Shown in pieces: positions 58,190-64,000 of a stretch of DNA of 64,000 nt. Numbering within the stretch: position 1 is the stretch's first letter; the number at the start of each line of letters is the position of its first letter. Origin of the DNA: Symbiodinium microadriaticum. Its lineage: Eukaryota; Sar; Dinophyceae; Suessiales; Symbiodiniaceae. The translations under genes were made by a program, and so were the position numbers. Below the pieces are notes generated by a model that was not told the origin of the DNA, did no database searches, and saw only the letters and a list, made by a program, of their open reading frames with translations. Location: NCBI GenBank assembly GCA_001939145.1, contig LSRX01000065.1, positions 395,384 through 459,383 of the forward strand, given 5' to 3'.

Positions 58190-58630
58190 ACATTAGGAGG
58201 CCATTAGGAGAGTGTCGGCATGGGGGGCGCGCTAATCCGTTGTTCCTCTATTCCACTCGCTCCGACCGTTGCGCTCGTTCCACTCGTGCCACCCGCTCCA
58301 CTCGCCCTGTATACGTTACCTGCTCCACTCACTCCCTTCGTCTACAGGGCGAGTGGCGCGAGTGGAAGGGGTTGCACGAGTGGCGCGAGTGGCACGAGCG
58401 ACGAAAGTGCATGGCGCGGACGACTTCATTTCCTCGCCCCCTCCCTCCCACGGTCGCACCGTGCTGGGGGCGCCAATGATTCCGCTAGTTCCAATCGTTC
58501 CACTCGCCCTGTGCCTTATACCTGTTACCGTTCCATCCTGTTGCCTATAGCTGCAGCGCACGTGGCACGCGTGGGCGAGCGGCGCGAGCGGCGCGAGTGG
58601 CGCGGACGACTTTAACTTCCGACCCGCAAT
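58190..58630. repeat. GC-rich block of CCACTCG/CGAGTGG inverted repeats, two diverged units
   Basis: Unit 1 (58215-58440) and unit 2 (58465-58620) share ttccactcgccctgta/tg, cgagtggcgcg and the end ggcgcggacgactt. Within each, arms rich in CCACTCG are answered by CGAGTGG. The block has no TTTAGGG. Open frames on both strands (up to 132 codons) follow from composition. Confidence 0.6.
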
Positions 58631-59122
58631 GTCGCAATGACCATCTACACCTTGAGTCCAACATGGTAGGCTACTGTTCCTGAAGCCCACGGTACCCGTA
58701 TCCCGACAAGACAATAAAAAATAGCAGAGGCCTAAAGCTCCATTGTAGCTCCTTTTTGTGGTTCATATTGAAGATCCTTTATAAGGTATCCCCTAAATTA
58801 AAAGAAACTACAATGGAGCCTATGGGTAGACGATCAGGTTTGGGAGTTGTTGCATGTATTCTATAGCTATTGCAAACTATGCGGCCCCTATACATTACCA
58901 CCAGAGTCCACGTACTGTTATGGGGGATTCTCCCCCTAAATCATCATCGTAGTTCCTAATTGAGAAACCCTACGTTCTACTTTGTAGGTCCTCAACCCTA
59001 AACCCTAACCCTGGTGCCGCACTATATTGGGGACTTGCAAAGGGACCCTAAGTTAGAGAACTACCCATATAAGTACTATAGAGCCCTTCGGGTTAGGTAA
59101 GTAGGCTCTTCGACACAGCCTA

Positions 59123-59222
59123 AGGGTCCATGTACATAAATAGATATAAACTTTTCCCTTAATGTATGCCCTATTTGGGTACTTGGGGGCCGAAGTAACT
59201 AACTACTATTTGTGTACATGGC
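59123..59222. mobile_element. MITE family H providing a start codon
   Basis: taagggtccatgtacataaa left, ttgtgtacatgg right. The ATG in its terminal tacATGg opens the plus-strand frame that follows. Confidence 0.55.
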
Positions 59223-59303
59223 AACACCCGCATTCGGAAAAGGAACTGGCTCAGGCCCCAAAGCCGGAGCTGAATTCGTAAACAAAGACCCAAGGAGTGC
59301 ACG
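59218..59303 (+). CDS. Plus-strand gene, first exon
   Basis: ATG at 59218, then MATPAFGKGTGSGPKAGAEF and VNKDPRSA, donor GCACG|GTTTAG leaving phase 2. The next exon (59663) begins with one base and continues in frame, which supports both. Gly/Ala-rich N-terminus, no signal peptide. No family recognised. Confidence 0.5.
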
Positions 59304-59662
59304 GTTTAGGGGGGTTTAGGGTTTGGGGTTTAGGGTCTAGGGGTTTAGGCTGAATTCGTAATGGAAACTTCTAAATAATGACCTAGATTATTCCTGAGGG
59401 TTCGAGTTTAGTTCAGATATTAGATTAACCTAGACTATTCCTTAGGGTATTCATTATAAGCATACCACAAGATGCACCCAAACCCTATTCTAATCATTAA
59501 GGCCCCCACGTGGGGTTGGGCAGCTTCTGGATCAGGGATTTAGGGGTTTAGGGATTGGGGGATTTAGGGCTTGAGGTTTATACGGTTTATAGGGATTTAG
59601 GGATTTAGGGGTCTAGGCGTTTGGGGTTTAGGGTTTAGGGTTCAGTTCAGGGTTAAGGGCAG

Positions 59663-59721
59663 CTACGAGGACCTGTCCGACTCAGTCCGAGACGTCAGAA
59701 TCGTGCGGGGACCTTGCCGAA
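59663..59721 (+). CDS. Plus-strand gene, second exon
   Basis: Acceptor ttaagggcag, then YEDLSDSVRDVRIVRGPCR, donor CGAA|GTAAAA. Strongly charged and protein-like. The minus strand is stop-rich in comparison. Confidence 0.5.
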
Positions 59722-59904
59722 GTAAAACTATAACTAGGGCCTTGCGAATTTAGGGGGGCGTATAGGGGTGTCTAGAAGGTCCCACAAAGGTTCTATAGGA
59801 TAGAATCCCTAAACCCTAAACCCGAAGTGTCGGTTTAGGGTTTGGGATTTGCTGGGGATGAGTGCTTGGATGGCTTCTGCAATGAGCAGCGACTTCAGGT
59901 CTTG

Positions 59905-60017
59905 ATTAACCTACCAACACCTACTCATTTTTGTAGGGTCCCTATATAAAAGTTCTATGCTAGCGTTTATAGCAAAACCTACAAGCAAGTAGGTTCTGGT
60001 AGTTTAAAGTAGGTTTG
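59905..60017. mobile_element. MITE family Q
   Basis: aacctaccaacacctactca left, aagtaggttctggtagttta right. Confidence 0.5.
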
Positions 60018-60080
60018 CTTGTAGCATGTCATTCCCCCCAACTATACCTAGGAGCACAGCTACCTCGGATTCGACTTTAA

Positions 60081-60170
60081 TATGCAGAAAAACAGTGCAT
60101 CAGGCCGCTGTGATCAAAGAATCGTCTCTGCGAAAAACACCCACAAAAGGCACTCACCCAATTTCCTAAT
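60081..60170 (+). CDS. Candidate exon, plus strand
   Basis: After tttaatatgcag the frame reads KNSASGRCDQRIVSAKNTHK then RHSPNFLI, TAA. Confidence 0.35.
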
Positions 60171-60202
60171 TTAATAAGACCCGTATGCACTCACAACTGC
60201 CC

Positions 60203-60334
60203 TGGGGTCCCTAGCTTTAACTCTTCTTCAATCTGCCCCGAAATGGGAGGATGCGCCTGTACAAGTAGCAGGAATCCAAACCAACAGGCAAGCACCAGCA
60301 CCATTGACTAAGTGGAAGTATCATATCCGGTAGC
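60203..60334 (+). CDS. Candidate exon, plus strand
   Basis: LGSLALTLLQSAPKWEDAPV, QVAGIQTNRQAPAPLTKWKY, HIR, TAG: 43 codons. It lies just before the ORF at 60349 and may be part of the same gene. Confidence 0.4.
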
Positions 60335-60348
60335 GGCCATGTCGGCCC

Positions 60349-60675
60349 ATGATAGCCCATATACATGTATGGCAGCGGGTTATCAACAATACCACCCTAG
60401 ACTCCAAACCCCTTAAAGAGGAAGCCAGAAAGTTGGAACATCACTATCCTCATGCCCTCGCAGTAAAGCAGAGGGAATCCAATCATCCTAGACCCCTGTT
60501 CCAACTTTCTGGGGTGCACTGTATAAGAATCCTTAAAGAATCCGGAAGCCTCAAACGGAACCGATCCAGGTCAGGCCTAAATCTCCTTAAGCCCTTCACC
60601 CCGCATATCATCGGTTCATGGCTTAGGGCTTTAGCCCAGGGTGCAAGCCATAACCCCCCGTCTCGGAGGCCTTAA
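60349..60675 (+). CDS. Hypothetical protein, 108 residues
   Basis: A true ATG opens MIAHIHVWQRVINNTTLDSK and runs without a stop through KEEARKLEHHYPHALAVKQR, LKESGSLKRNRSRSGLNLL to TAA. It is basic, with no recognised domain. A perfect 16-bp inverted repeat (60425-60440 and 60497-60512) lies inside, so part of the frame may be a small inserted element. Confidence 0.4.
   Translation: MIAHIHVWQRVINNTTLDSKPLKEEARKLEHHYPHALAVKQRESNHPRPLFQLSGVHCIRILKESGSLKRNRSRSGLNLLKPFTPHIIGSWLRALAQGASHNPPSRRP
60425..60512. mobile_element. 88-bp element with perfect 16-bp inverted ends
   Basis: ccagaaagttggaaca and tgttccaactttctgg enclose 56 bp. No second copy seen in the window. Confidence 0.45.
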
Positions 60676-60774
60676 GGCGTAGTTTTAGCTATGCTTTGAA
60701 TGGGGTTTCGGTAGTTTCGGGTCTGAGTCGAGCAATTTGAGCGTTTGTGCTTGTTTGTTTTGGGGTGGACCTGA

Positions 60775-60955
60775 ACCCTAAACCCTAAACCCCTAAACCC
60801 TAAACCCCTAAACCCCTAAACCCTAAGCCCCTAAACCCTTAAACCCCTAAACCCTAAACTCCTAAACCCTAAACCCCTAAACCCCTAAACCCTAAGCCCC
60901 TAAACCCTTAAACCCCTAAACCCTAAACTCCTAAACCCTAAACCCTTAAACCCTG
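60775..60955. repeat. CCCTAAA array
   Basis: About twenty-four units with a repeated higher-order block (60 bp, present twice: ctaaacccctaaaccctaag, then ccctaaacccttaaacccct). Confidence 0.88.
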
Positions 60956-61045
60956 ACCTGGAGGGGGGCGGCAGTTTGGCACCTGAAGCCCTCGGACCCG
61001 AACCTAGAGCTTCTGAAAACGGCTTGCACAGAGTATCAGAGGATA

Positions 61046-61215
61046 CTATTATTACTCCTCCTACTACTGCTACTACTACTGCTGCTGCTACTACTACGAC
61101 GTCGACTACTACTACAACTACTGCTACCGCAACTACTACTACTGCTCCTACTACTACTACTACGACGACGACGACGACGACTACTACTACTACTAGGACG
61201 AGTGCTACTGCTACT
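61046..61215. repeat. (TAC)n/(TGC)n/(GAC)n trinucleotide repeat
   Basis: About fifty-five triplets with many interruptions. It yields Thr-, Val- and Ser-rich frames on both strands. Confidence 0.9.
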
Positions 61216-61273
61216 GCTGGGGAAGCATAAGGTCGCAAACCATATAGATCCCTTGCTAGATCCCATGCAAACA

Positions 61274-61397
61274 CTTGCTTGGAAGATCATGGGACTTAGT
61301 ATGTAAAGCTACAAGTCCCTTAATTGGGGGTTACAAGTATATATATAGATACAATCACCTTAGTTATAACCCACTTACTAAGTCCCATGATCCTTTA
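61274..61397. mobile_element. MITE family D
   Basis: cttggaagatcatgggactt left, taagtcccatgatcctttaa right. Confidence 0.7.
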
Positions 61398-61685
61398 ATA
61401 GAAGTACCCTTCAAGGATCCCTTGCGCAACCCCCTAAACCCTAATAATAAGCCCTAAACGCCAAAGGAGCCCCAAACCCTAAGCCCTATAAATCTTGCAC
61501 CCTGGGCCCTAAAGCCGCACTGGGGGACCACGGTTTAGGAGGGCTCCAAAACGCACCCTGAGCCTTCACCTTCGAGGGAAGTAACGTTGCAGACAACCCT
61601 CTAAGGGAGTAGGGTTTAGGATTTGTTTTTAACACCCTTTTCCGTCTGCACGAGGGTTTAGGGTTTAGGATTTAAGGTTTTCGGT

Positions 61686-61823
61686 TTAGGGTTTGGGGGA
61701 AGCCTTAAAAGGAAGCCTCTGAAGTGCCCCCAAAAATCCGGAAGCCTTAAACAAGGAGGCCTCAGCAGCCTTAACATGACTCTCTAACGGACCACCTCCA
61801 ACGACAGAAGGAACCTTAAGCTC
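61686..61823 (-). CDS. Exon, unknown protein, ending in a telomere-type stop
   Basis: Acceptor agggtgag|GAG, then ELKVPSVVGGGPLESHVKAA, EASLFKASGFLGALQRL, PFKASPKP, TAA. The stop belongs to a CCCTAAA unit. A GC donor (CAGAG|GCTTCC) inside may be the real end. Confidence 0.5.
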   Translation of the reverse strand, partial: ELKVPSVVGGGPLESHVKAAEASLFKASGFLGALQRLPFKASPKP

Positions 61824-61870
61824 CTCACCCTAAACCCTAAACCCCTAAACGGAGTCGGGAGCGTCAACCG

Positions 61871-61919
61871 TCGAGTGTGCGGACAAGCAGCATCATGAGC
61901 GGGTCATCTGGCGGAAGTC
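61871..61919 (-). CDS. Exon, unknown protein
   Basis: RLPPDDPLMMLLVRTLD, donor GACG|GTTGAC. Its phase does not join the exon at 61823 directly. Confidence 0.38.
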
Positions 61920-61921
61920 GT

Positions 61922-62045
61922 GTTTAGGGTTTAGGGTTTGGGGTTATAGGGTTTGGGGTTATAGGGTTTAGGGTTTTAGTGTTTAGGGTTTAGGGTTTAG
62001 TGTTTAGGGTTATAGGGTTTGGGGGTATAGGGTTTGGGGTTTAGA
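61922..62045. repeat. TTTAGGG/TTATAGGG array
   Basis: About seventeen units, with TATAGGGTTTGGGG variants. Confidence 0.8.
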
Positions 62046-62099
62046 TCGGTTTCGGGCGTTGCCGGGTCTCAGGTTTGGTCTTAAGGTGCTCCTGCTAAG

Positions 62100-62213
62100 G
62101 GCCATTACAAGGCCAACCATGAGACAGTAATAAAGTAATACAGCTTCTAGACTTAAGCGGGTATCGTTTCGTCTGTCGCAAGAAGGGTCTCAGTGTGTAC
62201 AGCTTGGAGCTTT
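62100..62213 (-). CDS. Candidate exon
   Basis: KLYTLRPFLRQTKRYPLKSR, SCITLLLSHGWPCNGP, TAG. Composition plausible, no clear splice sites. Confidence 0.3.
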
Positions 62214-62375
62214 TCAGAGCAGGATGATGGGCTCTCGGCATGTTGAGGTGTTCATGGGTCTTAGTTGCTGTGTCTACTTTCAGTTCTGCAAGGGATCATC
62301 TTATCCCAAAAAGCTTAAAGTGTAGTCTTTCAGATACTAAGGGGTCCTTGGCCTGCAGAATGTCAGGTTTGGAGA

Positions 62376-62546
62376 ATGTCAGCGAGGGGGGGAAGGGATG
62401 AGGAGCTCTGGGAGCGGCTCAAAGATGTTGGGTGCATTATTGTAAACAGAGCAGAAACGCTCAAAATACCAAGATCTTGCTGCCCCGGTCTTGACTCAGA
62501 ATTACCTAAACCCTCAAGCCCAGACCCTAAACCCCCTAAACTCTAA
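62376..62546 (+). CDS. Hypothetical protein, plus strand, N-terminal exon
   Basis: ATG then SARGGRDEELWERLKDVGCI, IVNRAETLKIPRSCCPGLD, then Pro/Lys from CCCTAAA sequence to TAA. The first 40 codons are convincingly coding and the tail is probably intron. The minus strand is stop-rich. Confidence 0.48.
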   Translation: MSARGGRDEELWERLKDVGCIIVNRAETLKIPRSCCPGLDSELPKPSSPDPKPPKL

Positions 62547-62672
62547 ACCCTAAAAACCTAAAAACCCTAAACCCTAAAACCCTAAAAACCCTAAAAAAAC
62601 CTAAAACCTTAAAGCCCTAAAACCCTAAAGACCCCTAGAATACCCTAAAACCCGAAAGCTACATGGCTCTAG

Positions 62673-62728
62673 GAATCCTGATCTGCTGTCGAACCTCGGT
62701 GACATGGAGGCCTACTTGGAGGATCCTG
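62673..62728 (+). CDS. Internal exon, plus strand
   Basis: Acceptor atggctctag|G, then NPDLLSNLGDMEAYLEDP, donor CCTG|GTACAT. Acidic helix-like sequence, good splice sites on both sides. Confidence 0.5.
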
Positions 62729-62734
62729 GTACAT

Positions 62735-62945
62735 ACGGGTTTAGGGTTTTTGGGTTTAGGGTTTTAGGGTTTAGGGTTTAGGGGTTTAGGGGTTTAGGGG
62801 TTTAGGGTTGAGGGTTTAGGGTTTTAGGGTTTAGGGTTTAGGGGTTTAGGGGTTTAGGGGTTTAGGGTTGAGGGTTTAGGGTTTAAGGGTTTAGGGCTTA
62901 GGGGTTTAGGGGTTTAGGGGTTCAGGGGTTTAGGGTTTAGGGTTT
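62735..62945. repeat. TTTAGGG array
   Basis: About twenty-eight units. A 60-bp block is present twice (62765 and 62825). Confidence 0.9.
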
Positions 62946-63050
62946 ACGGTTGATGATAGAAATCCTGCATTACCTTGAGGGCCGTGAACTATGGGAACTA
63001 TGATATATTCCTTATTATGGATAGTGCAGGATTTATATCATCAACCGTAG
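62945..63050. mobile_element. MITE family C
   Basis: acggttgatgatagaaatcc left, atatcatcaaccgtag right. Reverse orientation. A family D copy follows at once (63050-63160). Confidence 0.7.
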
Positions 63051-63169
63051 TAACTATGGTAGCAAGCACCTCATTGTGGTTATTAAGCACTCAAAAGTAG
63101 AGCCACCTTAGCTACAACTCTAGTTACTAAGCCCCATGATGATCCTCTAAGTATAGTTTCTAGATACAG

Positions 63170-63256
63170 TTTTGCTTGCTCGGCCACGAGTGGCTTAACG
63201 CAGAGTTCTATACAGAACATGATGGCCTGAAAGATGCAGAGCATTCCCTTAAGGGG
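63170..63256 (+). CDS. Internal exon, plus strand, donor at the start of a repeat
   Basis: Acceptor ctagatacag, then FCLLGHEWLNAEFYTEHDGL and KDAEHSLKG, donor GGG|GTCTTC, phases 0 and 0. Family N begins exactly at the donor, and its upstream intron end is a family D element, so the exon is framed by repeats. Confidence 0.48.
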
Positions 63257-63370
63257 GTCTTCGCTGCTGAGTTCATAAGCACCAAAAAACGTCTACAATT
63301 TCAGTTCTATAAGGGATCGTATTATCCCAAAAAGTTTATAAAGTGTACTCATTCAGCTACTAAGGGGTGT
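63257..63370. repeat. Family N repeat
   Basis: gctgctgagttcataagcac, caatttcagttctataaggg and gtactcattcagctactaag, as at 51160 and 62245. Confidence 0.55.
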
Positions 63371-63803
63371 AGGGTTTAGGGTTTCCTTCTTATGGGTAAT
63401 GCAGGATATTCATCATCAACAGTATCCTGGGTCAGGTTCCCAGAGCAGGCTCCAGAAGAATCCGGATGATTGCACGATAGAAGACAAAATTAAAACAAAC
63501 AAGGTTTAGTGTTTAGGGGTTTAGGGTTTAGGGTTTAGGGTGCCTCTGTATCAGCTTCCCTTGCTGTTCGGAGATGAGCAGATCGCTGCAGATGCAGGCA
63601 CGTGCAAAAGGTGAGCTTCTGAAGATGAGAGTCATCCCGTCTAAAGTCTAGAGGATGCCTTCGCACTGCTCCTACCATTGCGAGTGACGCTTCGGGCCCC
63701 CACTTCGCGATACGCGGATTGCTTCAACAGCCATAAACAGAACGGTCGGAATGTCGGTATGTGCTGAGCCTGCTTTTTCTCGCTTATGGCCGCTGCCACG
63801 GGG

Positions 63804-64000
63804 TCAAGTCGAAGGACCGCCAGCCAGCATCAACTGCCGAACTTCATTGTGGCCCGCCTCAGTCGCCAGCATCAGCGGCGTATGGCCGCGACTGTCGCAC
63901 AAGTCTTTGTTTGCACCGGCCTCCAGCAGCAGCTGCGCGACTTGTGGATCACCGTTCCATGCTGCGTGCATCAAAGCTGTCCAACCGTCCTTGCTGCGCA
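63804..64000 (-). CDS. Ankyrin-repeat protein, C-terminal end (continues past the window)
   Basis: In frame from the window edge: KDGWTALMHAAWNGDPQVAQ, LLLEAGANKDLCDSRGHTP, LMLATEAGHNEVRQLMLAGG, then TGA. That is one and a half consensus ankyrin repeats (TALMHAA, LLLEAGA) and a partial C-terminal repeat. No frameshift or MITE, unlike the other two ankyrin loci, so it may be an active gene. It belongs to the same broad family as 8380-6801. Downstream, 63560-63780 is unique sequence with no call. Confidence 0.75.
   Translation of the reverse strand, partial: RSKDGWTALMHAAWNGDPQVAQLLLEAGANKDLCDSRGHTPLMLATEAGHNEVRQLMLAGGPST

Noticed and set aside
60900-61290. Val-, Thr- and Ser-rich frames on both strands
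   Set aside because: A trinucleotide repeat keeps all frames open. Part of the rest is a CCCTAAA array.
1-64000. tRNA, rRNA, snRNA genes
   Set aside because: I looked for conserved tRNA loop motifs and rRNA-like stretches by eye and saw none convincing. A covariance-model search would be needed to exclude them.
1-64000. Transposase or reverse transcriptase supplying the MITEs
   Set aside because: No long frame or motif of such an enzyme is present. All elements here are short and non-autonomous.

Overview
This is eukaryotic nuclear DNA, most likely from a dinoflagellate of the order Suessiales (Symbiodiniaceae or a relative). The reasons are: an N-terminal ubiquitin-like plus ankyrin-repeat protein of the type expanded in Symbiodiniaceae (8380 to 6801 on the minus strand), further ankyrin genes at 36.9-36.1 kb and at the right edge, exons of only about 35-180 bp, AG|G splice acceptors with GT and some GC donors, and Arabidopsis-type telomere repeats (TTTAGGG) scattered everywhere in both orientations. 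I saw no rRNA, tRNA, CRISPR or bacterial operon structure. The species assignment is inference.

Repeats make up most of the window. They are (a) hundreds of TTTAGGG/CCCTAAA units, often degenerate, and (b) roughly 20 families of short palindromic elements (MITE-like, about 90-125 bp), which I letter A to U in order to cross-reference copies. Some are nested in each other, and two sit at the heart of inverted repeats of about 320 and 640 bp. There are two N gaps (10184-10453 and 43359-43571), each flanked by the same sequence on both sides.

Genes appear as small non-repeat islands. Most islands are too short for an ordinary ORF scan, so I joined them by hand, asking that donor, acceptor and codon phase agree. 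The best supported are: a phytanoyl-CoA dioxygenase-like gene (minus, 17815 to 14891, five exons); an unrecognised small membrane-like gene (minus, 19284 to 18285, five exons with stop); an unrecognised gene (minus, 21041 to 19988, six exons with stop); the ubiquitin-like/ankyrin gene (minus, 8380 to 6801, damaged); an ankyrin pseudogene (minus, 36881 to 36093); a gene with matched exons at 49527-48892 (minus); one at 55983-55339 (minus, four exons with stop); one at 37532-37131 (minus); plus-strand genes at 24.2-24.6 kb and 59.2-59.7 kb; and the 3' end of an intact-looking ankyrin gene at 64000-63804 (minus). Many single exons are listed with lower confidence. Functions are mostly unknown.

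The most interesting signal is how repeats and splicing fit together. MITE families form all or nearly all of several introns, one family (F) lies in one orientation in every copy, and TTTAGGG repeats in sense orientation supply the 3' splice site TTTAG|G of several exons. This looks like intron gain by introner-like elements working alongside telomere-repeat spread. Elsewhere the same elements have broken ankyrin genes. The islands not listed individually (for example around 1020-1140, 6200-6280, 8430-8760, 13490-13640, 19780-19960, 48010-48110, 52840-52965) are open in several frames and I could not choose a strand.
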